DNA of 64,000 nt, from the NCBI GenBank assembly GCA_011525665.1, contig WYAU01000008.1, positions 1-64,000 on the forward strand, given 5' to 3'. This document shows positions 8,228 to 17,272 of the stretch, piece by piece. A program made the position numbers and the translations under genes. The DNA is from Candidatus Brocadia sp. (GTDB taxonomy: Bacteria > Planctomycetota > Brocadiia > Brocadiales > Brocadiaceae). A model generated the notes under the pieces. The model searched no databases. It had not been told where the DNA came from and saw only the letters and a program-made list of their open reading frames with translations. Numbering within the stretch: position 1 is the first letter of the stretch; each line of letters opens with the position of its first letter.

Positions 8228-8626
8228 TTAATCGGCGTAAATCGTTACAAATTCAGGTTCCACAATGCTGCTAAGGATATCGCATCTGGAGATGACACCC
8301 ACCAGGGTGTCATTTCTCACCACGGGAACGCGAATAATGTTGTGCTTTGTCATGAGGTCTATAATCTCTTCGACCGGGGTATTTTCAGAGACGCAGACGG
8401 GATTTTTCGACATAATATCGCCCGCCGTTACCTGCTCCAATGCCTTCCCGCTTCTTATTACTTTTAAAAGGTCAAATTCGCTTACTACTCCGATAACTTT
8501 TCCCTCATCATCCACAACCGGCAATCCGCTATACATGCCGGACAATAGTTTTACGGCCAAATCCCTGCCGATAGTTTTCCTCTTTGCCGCTGTAACGAGT
8601 TTATTCATAATGTCTTTGGCTACCAT
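8228..8626 (-). CDS. tandem CBS-domain protein
   Basis: This 132-residue stand-alone CBS pair begins VAKDIMNKLVTAAKRKTI (CBS1) with 'SGLPVVDDEGKVIGVVSEFDLLK', followed by CBS2 with 'AGDIMSKNPVCVSENTPVEE', 'RVPVVRNDTLVGVISRCDIL'. Such proteins bind adenine nucleotides (AMP, ATP, SAM) between the two motifs and act as energy-state sensors; what it controls is not shown. A good AAAGGAGGT ribosome-binding site precedes the ATG (8631-8640). It has its own near-perfect promoter at 8719-8746 on the minus strand. Confidence 0.9.
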   Translation of the reverse strand: MVAKDIMNKLVTAAKRKTIGRDLAVKLLSGMYSGLPVVDDEGKVIGVVSEFDLLKVIRSGKALEQVTAGDIMSKNPVCVSENTPVEEIIDLMTKHNIIRVPVVRNDTLVGVISRCDILSSIVEPEFVTIYAD

Positions 8627-8718
8627 GACAGATACCTCCTTTCAAAACAACGATGATTTTACCGGCTTTTCAATGATACACGCCACTTTCCTGTTGAATA
8701 ATGGCTATATACAATCCA

Positions 8719-8746
8719 ATTATACGGTCGATTCGCCGTTTGTCAA
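8719..8746 (-). promoter_or_regulatory. sigma70-type promoter for the CBS-domain gene
   Basis: Reading the minus strand, the -35 hexamer TTGACA lies at 8746-8741 and the -10 hexamer TATAAT at 8724-8719, separated by 16 bp. Both hexamers are exact consensus. The expected transcription start is near 8712, giving an 85-nt leader to the CBS gene at 8626. Confidence 0.8.
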
Positions 8747-8768
8747 ACACTAAGAAAAGAGAAAAACC

Positions 8769-8797
8769 TTGATAACCTTTTGTCAAATTGATACTAT
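8769..8797 (+). promoter_or_regulatory. sigma70-type promoter for hslVU
   Basis: On the plus strand TTGATA (8769-8774) and TACTAT (8792-8797) are spaced by 17 bp, a close match to the sigma70 consensus. It lies back to back with the divergent CBS promoter. A transcript from here would carry a leader of about 330 nt before the hslV start at 9137, which includes the nested hairpins at 8863-8972. Confidence 0.6.
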
Positions 8798-8862
8798 TTG
8801 TCCGATGGAAACAGTTTACAGGGAGCAGGCATCGGTAGTCAGATGTTTAATCCCCGTGGTTA

Positions 8863-8972
8863 ACCCGGAAATGACGTCACCGTGGTGTTTCCGGGTGTGA
8901 GCCGGCAGGGGTTTGCTCATAACCCCGGTATTTATGGGGATGCCGGGGCATAAGTGAGGCAAAAGTCCCCAT
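8863..8972 (+). promoter_or_regulatory. candidate structured leader RNA upstream of hslVU
   Basis: The 500-bp gap between the CBS and hslV genes holds a dense set of complementary segments. ACCCGGAAA (8863-8871) pairs exactly with TTTCCGGGT (8888-8896). GGGGTT (8908-8913) pairs with AACCCC (8921-8926) around a 7-nt loop. CCCCGG (8923-8928) pairs with CCGGGG (8943-8948). ATGGGGA (8934-8940) pairs with TCCCCAT (8966-8972). The second and third pairings share bases 8923-8926 and exclude each other, as in a switch. I do not recognise a known riboswitch class. It could also be a fossil repeat. Confidence 0.4.
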
Positions 8973-9136
8973 GAGAAAGAGGGTGGCGATCTGTCTCCCT
9001 GTCGTTAAGGGAGGGGGGGGGCAGGAATAACCGGAGTGTAAAGGAATTTTCATTTTAATCAAACGGTTTGAAGAGTGAAGGGCCTTCGCTCTCCCGTGAA
9101 AAAGTAGCCGAAGGCCTAACACAAAGGGATTTGAAT

Positions 9137-9676
9137 TTGAAACCAGTCATTGTATCCACAACAATTTTAGCGGTCCGGAAGGACGGGCATGTTGCCATCG
9201 GCGGCGACGGACAGGTTACCATGAACGCTGCCGTTGTGAAGCAGGACGCCAAGAAGATTCGCAGGCTTTACCATGACAAGGTTATCGTGGGTTTTGCCGG
9301 TTCATCTGCCGATGCCTTTGCCCTTATGGAAAGGTTTGACGCCAAGCTTGAGCAATACCAGGGAAATGTGTTGCGGAGTGCCCATGAACTGGCGAAAGAG
9401 TGGCGGACGGATAAGGTACTCAGGCGGCTTGAGTCGCTGCTTGTTGTCGTGGATAAACATTATTCCTTTTTGATTTCGGGTGGCGGAGACGTAATTGAGC
9501 CGGATGACGGCATTATTGGTATAGGCTCCGGCGGTTCGTATGCAATCGCTGCAGCCAGGGCGCTCATGAAACATACCGTATTGTCTGCAAAAGAGATCGT
9601 TCAAGAATCCCTTAACATAGCGGCGGATCTCTGTGTATATACCAATAAAAATATCAAGGTAGAGGAGGTCAGGTAG
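9137..9676 (+). CDS. hslV: HslV, ATP-dependent protease proteolytic subunit
   Basis: HslV is the peptidase of the HslUV (ClpYQ) complex, a Thr-dependent double hexamer or heptamer in the cytoplasm. The mature N-terminus is [10 protein letters not shown] with the nucleophilic Thr exposed after removal of a short leader; GGDGQVT and [29 protein letters not shown] follow, closely matching the family, and the protein ends [11 protein letters not shown]. The reading frame is open from a TTG at 9068, but I place the start at TTG 9137: an AAGGGA site (9124-9129) lies 7 bp upstream, and this leaves a 7-residue MKPVIVS leader like the short propeptides of other HslV proteins. The stop codon overlaps the GTG of hslU (TAGTG), so the two are translationally coupled. 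Confidence 0.95.
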   Translation: MKPVIVSTTILAVRKDGHVAIGGDGQVTMNAAVVKQDAKKIRRLYHDKVIVGFAGSSADAFALMERFDAKLEQYQGNVLRSAHELAKEWRTDKVLRRLESLLVVVDKHYSFLISGGGDVIEPDDGIIGIGSGGSYAIAAARALMKHTVLSAKEIVQESLNIAADLCVYTNKNIKVEEVR

Positions 9677-11010
9677 TGAAGGAACTAACACCCCGCAAGA
9701 TCGTGGAAGAACTTGATAAATACATTATCGGACAGAAAAATGCCAAACGCGCCGTGGCAATTGCTATCCGTAACCGGTGGCGCAGACACCAGCTTTCTGA
9801 TGAATTACGGGAAGAAGTCTTGCCAAAAAATATCATCATGATAGGACCTACAGGCGTAGGGAAAACGGAGATTGCAAGGCGCATGGCCGCCCTCGTGAAG
9901 GCGCCTTTTCTTAAAGTTGAGGCATCAAAATACACGGAAGTTGGCTACCACGGACGCGACGTGGAATCTATGATACGCGATATTACCGAGATCGGCGTGA
10001 ATATGGTCAAGGCCGAAATGATCCAGTCCGTGCAGGAAAAGGCTGAAAAGATGGCAGAAGAGAGACTTCTGGATTTGTTACTGCCGCCGGTACCAAAGAG
10101 TACGGAACAATCCAATGTCGAGGCCGAGGAGCAGCGGTTGAGCACACGGGAAAAGTTTCGGAAAAAATTGCAGGACGGTGAACTTTCGAACCGTATCGTG
10201 GAACTTACCGTACATGAAAAGCCTTACGTGCTGCAGGGCTTTGTTGCAGGGGTTGAAGAAATAGGTATGGATTTTCAAAACATGCTGGAAAAGATGATCC
10301 CGCCCCGTTCTCAGGTACGAAAGGTGCCCGTAGCTGAGGCAAAAAGGATTTTGACACAGGAAGAGGCCGAAAAGCTTATCGACCGGGAAAAGGTCATGCA
10401 GGAAGCGATTCGGAGAACGGAGCAGTTTGGAATTATTTTTGTTGATGAAATTGATAAGATTGCAGGCCGTGAATCCACGCATGGTCCGGACGTCTCCCGG
10501 GAGGGTGTACAAAGGGACTTATTGCCGATTGTGGATGGTACGACGGTAAACACACGATACGGAATGGTCAGGACGGACCGTATTCTTTTTATTGCCGCCG
10601 GCGCATTCCATGTCTCCAAACCATCGGATTTGATACCCGAACTTCAGGGACGATTCCCCATACGCGTGGAATTGGAAGACCTCGGGAAGGAAGAATTTTT
10701 ACGCATTCTGACCGAACCCAGAAATGCCCTCGTTAAGCAATATAAGGCGCTCCTGGAGACCGAAGGAATTAAGGTGCGCTTTGAGAATGACGCTGTCGAG
10801 GCAATTGCGGAGATCGCCGTGCAGGTTAACAAACGCACACAGAACATTGGCGCTCGAAGATTACATACCGTAATGGAAAAACTTGTGGAAGACGCCTCTT
10901 TTGACGCCCCCGATATGAATGGCGCAGAGGTCGTTATCAATGCAAAATATGTGCAGGACAAATTGCAAGAGATAGCAAAAGACGAGGATTTGAGCCGATA
11001 TATTCTATAG
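9676..11010 (+). CDS. hslU: HslU, AAA+ unfoldase of the HslUV protease
   Basis: This 444-residue AAA+ ATPase unfolds substrates and feeds them to HslV. The N-terminus '[33 protein letters not shown]' is the classic HslU start. Walker A is GPTGVGKTE (about 57-65), followed by the pore-loop region '[17 protein letters not shown]'. A long I-domain spans about 110-230. Walker B is FVDEIDKIA (about 254-262), with sensor and arginine-finger segments '[16 protein letters not shown]'. The C-terminus ends DLSRYIL, the tail that inserts into HslV and activates it. The length is normal. The start codon is GTG overlapping the hslV stop. Confidence 0.97.
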   Translation: MKELTPRKIVEELDKYIIGQKNAKRAVAIAIRNRWRRHQLSDELREEVLPKNIIMIGPTGVGKTEIARRMAALVKAPFLKVEASKYTEVGYHGRDVESMIRDITEIGVNMVKAEMIQSVQEKAEKMAEERLLDLLLPPVPKSTEQSNVEAEEQRLSTREKFRKKLQDGELSNRIVELTVHEKPYVLQGFVAGVEEIGMDFQNMLEKMIPPRSQVRKVPVAEAKRILTQEEAEKLIDREKVMQEAIRRTEQFGIIFVDEIDKIAGRESTHGPDVSREGVQRDLLPIVDGTTVNTRYGMVRTDRILFIAAGAFHVSKPSDLIPELQGRFPIRVELEDLGKEEFLRILTEPRNALVKQYKALLETEGIKVRFENDAVEAIAEIAVQVNKRTQNIGARRLHTVMEKLVEDASFDAPDMNGAEVVINAKYVQDKLQEIAKDEDLSRYIL

Positions 11011-11173
11011 CGTTATCGGAGAAAAGAGAAGGCTGTGTGTTTTTCGTTGAACCCCGCACGTGTAAGACGCCTCGGCTTTTTATTTCACGCCGTGAAAATT
11101 TAGCAATGGCTCACCGCAAAGTATTAAGTTCTTTTCTTTGCACACCTTGCTTGTGCCGTGAACAATACCGGAT

Positions 11174-11881
11174 ATGAAACCCGTCATCGGCATCACTTGT
11201 GATTATGAAGCGGAAGGCATGCAGCCGTACTCGTTCACATACAGAGATTACAGCGACGCTATCATTGCCGCACACGGTATTCCGGTCTTGCTGCCTGTTA
11301 TGAAAGATACAAACACTGCTGGGCTCCTTTTGGAAAAGATAGACGGCCTGCTCCTTACCGGCGGAGATGACGTCCCACCGCAGCGCTACGGAGAGGAACC
11401 ACACAAAAAAACCATATGCATCCATCCTGACAGGGATATTTTCGACCATGCCCTTATATGTGTCGCCTTGCGGATGAAGAAGCCTGTCCTGGCAATATGT
11501 TACGGCGCTCAGCTTGTAAACGTTGTTCTGGGAGGTTCTCTCATCCAGGATATTCAGTCGGAAGGCATGTCACCTCTTGCCCATAAAGATTTACGGAACC
11601 GGCGGTACACTCATACGGTAACGGTAGAAAAAAACTCTATTCTCTATAAAATTATAGGAAAAGAACACGTTGAAACCAACAGTGTTCATCATCAGGCCAT
11701 CAGGAGACTGGGTAAGGGTTTAAAAGGTACAGCCCGTACCCCGGATGGTATTATTGAGGCTGTTGAACTCCAGGATTATCCGTTTCTTGTGGGTGTCCAG
11801 TGGCATCCTGAACGCATGGCTGATTTTCCGTGCCATGCAGCGTTATTTCGTGCCCTTGTAAAGGCTTCCGTTTCCCGATAA
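11174..11881 (+). CDS. class I glutamine-amidotransferase-like hydrolase (peptidase C26, PuuD-like)
   Basis: This 235-residue protein has the class I glutamine amidotransferase fold. It starts 'KPVIGITCDYE' and shows 'IDGLLLTGGDDVPPQRYGEEP' and the nucleophile elbow LAICYGAQLVNVVLGGSL with Cys at about residue 109 (the family usually reads 'GICRGxQ'). Then come 'NSVHHQAI' and the catalytic QWHPE (His at about 211, Glu at about 213). Family members hydrolyse gamma-glutamyl bonds, for example gamma-glutamyl-GABA in the putrescine pathway. No other polyamine gene is nearby, so the substrate is uncertain. It converges with the fur-type gene, whose end lies 45 bp downstream. Confidence 0.85.
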   Translation: MKPVIGITCDYEAEGMQPYSFTYRDYSDAIIAAHGIPVLLPVMKDTNTAGLLLEKIDGLLLTGGDDVPPQRYGEEPHKKTICIHPDRDIFDHALICVALRMKKPVLAICYGAQLVNVVLGGSLIQDIQSEGMSPLAHKDLRNRRYTHTVTVEKNSILYKIIGKEHVETNSVHHQAIRRLGKGLKGTARTPDGIIEAVELQDYPFLVGVQWHPERMADFPCHAALFRALVKASVSR

Positions 11882-11926
11882 TGACTCAGAGTGGGGAGCG
11901 CCGTCACAAATTGTCGTGGAACGTTC

Positions 11927-12343
11927 TCAGGTGCACATTGTGCAGGTACCATAGAAAGTTATCTGAAACCCGGAGACCGTGTAATTCTCTTGGACGAAAT
12001 CGGGCAATTTGACGTGTGATGAAAAATCCTCGAAGACATCGTGTATCTTTTTACAGGTAGAGCAGATCACATGATGATGATTAGTTATATTGGGGTCGTA
12101 GTGTTTGCGGTCTTCATCGATAATGAGTTCTCTGACCTCTCCCAGATCCCTTAAAGTCTCCAGAGTTTTGTATATCGTGGTGAAGGATACGGTGGGATAA
12201 ATCTTTTTTACCCTTTTATATACATCTTCTGCGGACGGGTGGGAGGTATTGTTTTCCAGAATCCTGAAGATCATTAACCGTTGGGGGGTGACCTTCATAC
12301 CGTGGCTTCTTAGTGTTTTTGTAAGTTTTTCTACAGTTTCCAT
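11927..12343 (-). CDS. Fur/PerR family metal-dependent repressor
   Basis: This 138-residue regulator has an N-terminal winged helix: 'GMKVTPQRLMIFRILENNTSHPSAEDVYKRVKKIYPTVSFTTIYKTLETLRDLGEV' with the DNA-recognition helix around SFTTIYKTLETL (about 53-64). The dimerisation domain has HHHVICSTCKKIHDV (His-rich metal site plus the first CxxC) and a C-terminal CTMC that completes a structural zinc site. The HYD near 81-83 and the following HHH are typical of PerR/Fur sensing sites; I cannot tell from sequence whether the signal is iron, peroxide or another metal. A promoter with an overlapping palindrome lies directly upstream, so the gene is probably self-regulated. Confidence 0.92.
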   Translation of the reverse strand: METVEKLTKTLRSHGMKVTPQRLMIFRILENNTSHPSAEDVYKRVKKIYPTVSFTTIYKTLETLRDLGEVRELIIDEDRKHYDPNITNHHHVICSTCKKIHDVFEDFSSHVKLPDFVQENYTVSGFQITFYGTCTMCT

Positions 12344-12379
12344 AATTCTTAAAATTTTAAAGAGAAATGATTGCTAATA

Positions 12380-12416
12380 ACATAAGAATATTATGTAAAA
12401 TTATTATGTCTGTCAA
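12380..12416 (-). promoter_or_regulatory. promoter with overlapping palindromic operator of the fur/perR-type gene
   Basis: On the minus strand TTGACA lies at 12416-12411 and TAATAT at 12393-12388 with a 17-bp spacer. The -10 box sits inside a palindrome, ACATAA-N5-TTATGT at 12380-12396 on the plus strand. A Fur-family dimer bound there would block the polymerase. The start codon lies 37 bp further downstream at 12343. A further half-site-like TTATTATG occurs in the spacer (12401-12408). Confidence 0.65.
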
Positions 12417-12624
12417 TAAAAAAGCAAAAGTTTTCAATAGACGGGTTTACATGAAGATATTTGTTACGTATTTTTTTTCATTACTAACCAACATAAAGTT
12501 AATCACTTATGATATATTTTAAAAATATTTAATTTATATAAACATTTTACATGAAAAATATGTTATATGTAGTGAAAATATCGCACGTTATAAATCTTTC
12601 ATTCAAATCAGGAAAATGTAAAAT

Positions 12625-14106
12625 ATGGATAAATTTGGATATAAAATTGATCATCTTATCGATGAAAGTGTTGAAAACTTTGTTGCTGAAGAGGATATTA
12701 CTGAAGGTGAAGTCTTTGAAGAACGGGTGAAATACAAGGATTATGACCCTGTTCGTCTTTACTTGAAAGAGATGTCATCCTTGCCGCTGTTGTCCCGTGA
12801 AGAAGAACTCTATCTGGCAAAGAAGATAAAGATCATGAGCCGGTTGCTCCACCGGAGGGTACTGGGATTCGATTATGCTTTGGAAAGATACGCACACATG
12901 CTTGAGGAATTGGACAGTGAATCAGACCTTGTTCAATTTGTCGAGACGGCTGTAACAAAAGAACAAAGTAAAAGTGAAACCGTTGAACAGATTCACTGCA
13001 TTGCAGAGCAAATCAGGGACGCCCTGGAAAAAAATCTGAAAGACTATGAAAGGGTTAATCAAGGCGTCGTTTCCAGGAATTTAAAAGCAAGGGCGCTGAA
13101 AAAAGCTGCATCCAGGAAGCGGAAGGTAATTCAGGATTTAGAGGCTATGCACATCCGTGCTGAAACTATATTGCCGGTCATGAGGGATCTTTTAAGCGTT
13201 TTACTGGACGCGGTATCGTATAAGGAAAGTCCTCAAGGTTCGCATCTCAAAAAAGAGATTCATAAGAGGCTTTTGCACGCTTCCGGCAAAACAAAGATAC
13301 TGTTCGTGGAAACTACCGGGGAAATAAAGAAAGCTATTCATAACATCAACTCCATTTACCATGAGTACGAATCTGCCAGGAACCGATTCTCGGAAGGGAA
13401 TCTGAGGTTGGTGGTAAGCATTGCAAAAAGGTACAGGAAACGTGGCATGGTCTTTCACGACCTGATTCAGGAAGGCAACACGGGTCTGATGCGGGCTGTC
13501 GACAAATATGATTACCGCATGGGTTTTAAATTCAGCACGTATGCTACCTGGTGGATCAAGCAGGCGATTATCAGGGCAATAGATGACAAGGCCAGGATGG
13601 TGCGCATTCCGGTACACATGACGGACGTAATTAACAAGGCGAATAAAGCGCTGAGAAATCATGAGGGTCCTTTTGATAAAAAACCAAAGCTGGAGGCCAT
13701 TGCAAAAGAGGCGAAAATTCCCGTTTCGGAGGTTCACCGGGTATTCCGCATTGCATCTCAGCCAATATCGTTAGAGAACCCCATTGGCGATGACGGCGAA
13801 ACAATGTTTGAGGACTTCATCCAGGACAAAAAGATGGAATCACCCATCTCCTCTGTTCACCAATCATTGCTCAAGGAGCAGTTGCAGAAGGTGCTGAACA
13901 CACTGAGCCATCGGGAGCGTGAGGTCATTAAACTGCGCTTTGGCATTGGCGACGGGTACACCCATACGCTGGAAGAGATTGGAGCGCGGTTTAATATCAC
14001 GAGGGAGCGAATACGGCAAATCGAGACTGTTGCTATTCGCAAACTTCAGCACCCGCTGCGAAGCAGGAAACTTGAGGGATTTCTCGAGGGCGTAATGGCA
14101 AATTAA
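12625..14106 (+). CDS. rpoD: RNA polymerase sigma-70 factor, primary (RpoD/SigA) type
   Basis: This 493-residue sigma factor has region 1.2 at about 38-70 ('YDPVRLYLKEMSSLPLLSREEE'), a charged non-conserved linker, then region 2 (about 258-320) with NLRLVVSIAKRY, 'DLIQEGNTGLMRAVDKYDYRMGFKFSTYATWWIKQAI'. Region 3 follows ('RIPVHMTDVINKANKAL'), then region 4 with the helix-turn-helix 'THTLEEIGARFNITRERIRQIE' (about 445-466) and the classic tail 'RKLQHPLRSRKLEGFL'. This is the primary-factor architecture; region 1.1 is short, so a paralogous RpoD/RpoS-type factor is possible. The 280-bp upstream region (12344-12624) is very AT-rich; no single promoter stands out there beyond the divergent fur promoter. 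A strong terminator follows the stop codon. Confidence 0.92.
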   Translation: MDKFGYKIDHLIDESVENFVAEEDITEGEVFEERVKYKDYDPVRLYLKEMSSLPLLSREEELYLAKKIKIMSRLLHRRVLGFDYALERYAHMLEELDSESDLVQFVETAVTKEQSKSETVEQIHCIAEQIRDALEKNLKDYERVNQGVVSRNLKARALKKAASRKRKVIQDLEAMHIRAETILPVMRDLLSVLLDAVSYKESPQGSHLKKEIHKRLLHASGKTKILFVETTGEIKKAIHNINSIYHEYESARNRFSEGNLRLVVSIAKRYRKRGMVFHDLIQEGNTGLMRAVDKYDYRMGFKFSTYATWWIKQAIIRAIDDKARMVRIPVHMTDVINKANKALRNHEGPFDKKPKLEAIAKEAKIPVSEVHRVFRIASQPISLENPIGDDGETMFEDFIQDKKMESPISSVHQSLLKEQLQKVLNTLSHREREVIKLRFGIGDGYTHTLEEIGARFNITRERIRQIETVAIRKLQHPLRSRKLEGFLEGVMAN

Positions 14107-14128
14107 TTGCCCATCGGGAGTCACAGGA

Positions 14129-14164
14129 GAGGCGTCGCGATTTTCACAAAAGTCGCGCCGCCTC
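14129..14164. terminator. bidirectional intrinsic terminator between rpoD and the TPR gene
   Basis: GAGGCGTCGCGA (14129-14140) pairs with TCGCGCCGCCTC (14153-14164) with one mismatch around a 12-nt loop that itself can pair TTTT with AAAA. A pyrimidine-rich TATTTCTTT tract follows on the plus strand. It ends both convergent transcripts; its right arm reaches the stop codon of the TPR gene. Confidence 0.8.
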
Positions 14165-16300
14165 TATTTCTTTATCCCCAGTTTTTCAATCATCTTATTG
14201 ATAGCATCCTTTTGGTCGGGCTCCAGGGCGGACAATTCCCTCAGATAAAAAATAGCCTTTTCACTATCCCTCTTATAGTTCCAATACAGCATAATAAGAT
14301 TTACGTATGCGTTAGCATTTTTCGGATGTCTCTGAATGATTGATTCAAATTCAGCAATTGCCTCTTCTCCATGCCCTTTTTTCATATAGGCATTACCCAG
14401 ATTTTCGCAATAGATAATGCTCTTCGGGTCGTTTTCCGTGGCAGCCCTGTATTCAAAAATAGCCTCATCAAGGGCACCTTTTTTTAAATATACATTACCG
14501 ATGTTGTTGTGCGTATGAGCGCTGTTTGGGTCAATTGAAAGCGAAAGCTGGTATTCCTTCATGGCTTTCTCCAGTAAACCCTTGTCCTCGTAAATATTTC
14601 CCAGGTTGTTATGTGCATGCGGATTGTTCGTGTTAATTCGAATCACATTTTCATATTCGATCTCTGCGTTACGGGACAAGCCCATCTTTCCGTAGGTTAC
14701 GCCCAGGTTAAAGTGGGCTGTTTCATTAAAGGGGCTGATTTCAATGGATTTTTTGTATTCGGCAATTGCATTGTTAAAATTCCCTTTGTCCAGATGCGCA
14801 TTGGCAAGATTACCATGCGCCTCAGAATAATCAGGCCTGATATGAATAGCCGTAGTGTATTCCCGGATTGCCGCATCCATAAACCCCATTTTTTTGTATA
14901 AAACACCCAAATTGTTGTGCGCCCGTGAACTCCGAGGCGACCGTTTTGCAGTCATTGACCATAGCGAAAGGTCATCAAACCAGATTTTAGAAATCCCACA
15001 TGTTTGCCAGGAAAACCCGATCAAAATGAGTATGGTTGCGAAGGTAAAACCGTAAGAATTTAAGACGCAGCGCCTTGAGCCTAAACGTGGAATATGATTG
15101 AGCAAAAAAGCCCCCAGAAGGCAGAATCCAACAAGAGAGAGATAGAGATAACGCTCTGCCATGATATTTTCTATGGGGATAACATTCATGACAGGGAACA
15201 AGGTGATGAAAAACCACAACACAGAAAGAAACAAAATCCTGGAACGAAAAAACAATCGGTACGTAATTACCATTACAGAAAAGATCAGAAGGAGGGACAC
15301 GATAAGGGATATTTCAAAGGGAGACGCCGTATGCTGAACGACATAATCGGCATTAAGATTTACGGGAAAAAAAAGGAGCCTGATATAAGAGGCAAGGACT
15401 TTAGGCATGGTCAGAAAGTTTACCCAGATACTGTTTTGAGGATAGGGGATGTAAGACTCTGTGGGGTTGTGCAGGAACACAAAACGTATCAGAATATAAT
15501 AGATACTAGCAAGGGCATAACCGAGATAGTTGCGGACATGGCTGCGGGTCAACCGGGCCTTACTATGACCCAGGATGTCATAGCAAACGACGAGTACAGG
15601 CAAGGTGATAGCCATTTCCTTGGAAAACAGACCCATGAGATAGCATATGAGAGAAACGGAATACCAGAGGGGAAATCTTTGCTGACAGGCCTTGAGGTAG
15701 AAATGAAAGGCAGCGAGGTAAAAAGTGGCAGACAGAAGGTCTTCACGGTAGCTGATGGCATTGACAGCCTCTGCAAGAACGGGGTGAGCGCAAAAGATCA
15801 GACACGCCATAATAAGGTATAGAGGTTTTTAGAACCGGGGGGCTGGGAACTGATGCCTCTGAATTTTTTGGAAAAACAGGCTCCATCTTTTTACGTCTTT
15901 CTCCGAATACACTCACGAGGCGGGTGAGAAAGAAGAACAGGAGGATGGTATTAAGGCAGTGGAGGGATAGGTTTGTAAGATGATACCCAACCGGATTGAG
16001 GCGCCAGAGGGTGTAATCGATAAAATAGGTTAACGTAACAAGCGGTCGATAGCTGAGTTCTCCGGCAGCCACGAAGTAATCACCGTTGAAAATCGTTGGC
16101 GCGTTGCGCCACGACCTTATCAGATAATTATTTACAACGGTAAATTTGTCATCATAAGCAAAATTGTTTCCTATGGTATACAGATAGAGAACTATGGATA
16201 CAATGATGATAAGAGTTAACTGGTAAACGAAAAGGTGTGATTTATAGGATATGACTGCTACCGCCCCATTTTTACCGCCGGGTTGGTATAAATTATGCAT
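14164..16300 (-). pseudogene. TMTC-like membrane protein with C-terminal TPR array, split by one frameshift
   Basis: Two overlapping frames make one protein. The upstream part starts at 16300 and encodes a TM helix, the acidic loop 'NNFAYDDKFTVVNN', 'SYRPLVTLTYFIDY' and 'GYHLTNLSLHCLNTILLFF', the N-terminal signature of TMTC-like TPR membrane proteins (DUF1736 context). The downstream part continues with 'FCAHPVLAEAVNAISYREDLLSATF', several more TM helices, and then at least seven TPR units (for example 'AHNNLGVLYKKMGFMDAAIREYTTAI') to 14164. The frames meet at a run of five T's (15826-15830, AAAAA in the mRNA): dropping one A restores a continuous protein of about 710 residues. This is either a real disruption, a slippage site, or a homopolymer sequencing error. 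Eukaryotic TMTC proteins are O-mannosyltransferases; the bacterial role is unknown. Confidence 0.8.
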
Positions 16301-16621
16301 TTACCTTCTTTTCTGTTAACTCACTGTAACCGTAATAATTTGTATTCGCCTTTACCGTTGAAATGTCTGAGGGTAATTCCTAACAATAGGAAAAAAACCA
16401 TGTTAAACTTTTTCATGCTTCCTTCTGCGCCTTTTCAAAAGATATTTTTTCCTGTTTAACCTATGCTTTTTCTTTCCGCAAAAACCATTTGCCATATAAT
16501 CCTCTCAACAAAGTGTAATATACATTCTATAAAAACGAAAACAAAATGATACCACAATAAATAGAAAATTCAAGATAATATTATATATTCCGGCGCATAT
16601 AAATTCAACCAAGTGCTTGAA
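16301..16621. other. AT-rich intergenic region, nothing recognised
   Basis: This 321-bp stretch separates the TPR gene start from the decayed sulfurtransferase. It is AT-rich with several T- and A-runs. I see no ORF, no strong hairpin and no clear promoter hexamer pair. The promoter of the TPR gene must lie here on the minus strand. Confidence 0.5.
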
Positions 16622-17214
16622 CTACCCGGATATGCCCTTTATGATTGGGTAATCAGGGCGGGTGCTCCATTCACTCCATGAACCGGCATACAAACGAACA
16701 GTTCCTAATCACGAATGGGCCAAAGCAAGCAGATTGTGCGATGCAGTGACGCCGGAACCACTGTGGAAAATCGTACGTTCAGGTGGCACATTATCGAGGA
16801 TGCGCCGGAAGGGGGCATTCAAATCGTTCGGGGAAAGGAAGGTGCCATCCGAATCCAGATTATTCCTAAAAGGCACAGATAGCGCACCGGGAATATGGCC
16901 AGCCACCGGATCTATTGTCTTATTTTCTTCACGATAGCGGTCAGCGCTGCGGGAGTCAATTAAACGAAAGTTTGGATTTGGACAAATGCTTCGGCCTTTG
17001 GTAACGGATGACGTCCGGTTATGCCCTGGATGATGTGGCCGGATAAGTCTTCATTCAGATGTGCGTAAATGGCGCCGGCTATATGGGTTTGAAGGTAATC
17101 CCGGCGACCGCGGTCTGCGCTATCCAACGAAAAACGGCAATCAATGATCATCCAATCGGGATTGGCAATATGATTAACCAGTTGTCCGGTGGATATAAGG
17201 GTAGTGTAAGACAT
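16622..17214 (-). pseudogene. decayed two-domain thiosulfate/3-mercaptopyruvate sulfurtransferase
   Basis: The N-terminal fragment (17214 to about 16985) starts MSYTTLISTGQLVNHIANPD and carries 'MIIDCRFSLDSADRGRRDYLQTHIAGAIYAHLNEDLSG', the start of the first rhodanese domain. It then jumps, with a frame change, into 'NPNFRLIDSRSADRYR' and 'VAGHIPGALSVPFRNNLDSDG' of the second domain, so about 130 codons in the middle are missing. The active-site loop reads IFHSGSGVTASHNLLAL: the catalytic Cys of the usual CGSGVTAC is Ser. An in-frame TGA interrupts 'LAHS-stop-LGTVRLYAGSW' before the natural end 'PDYPIIKGISG' and TAG at 16622-16624. Deletion, frameshift, nonsense codon and lost nucleophile all point to a dead gene. 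Confidence 0.88.
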
Positions 17215-17272
17215 AAGGCTTTTTAAGATGTGCCAGCATTTGCTATTAAAGCAACATTGACTTTTACGCTGT

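Noticed and set aside
9068-9136. Upstream TTG at 9068 as the hslV start
   Set aside because: It would add 23 residues that no HslV has, and a better ribosome-binding site precedes the TTG at 9137.
13201-13737. 178-codon minus-strand ORF inside rpoD
   Set aside because: It lies wholly antisense to conserved sigma regions 2 and 3.
15094-15822. 242-codon plus-strand ORF opposite the TPR gene
   Set aside because: It is antisense to a clear membrane/TPR protein, has no ribosome-binding site, and its translation is charged and low in structure.
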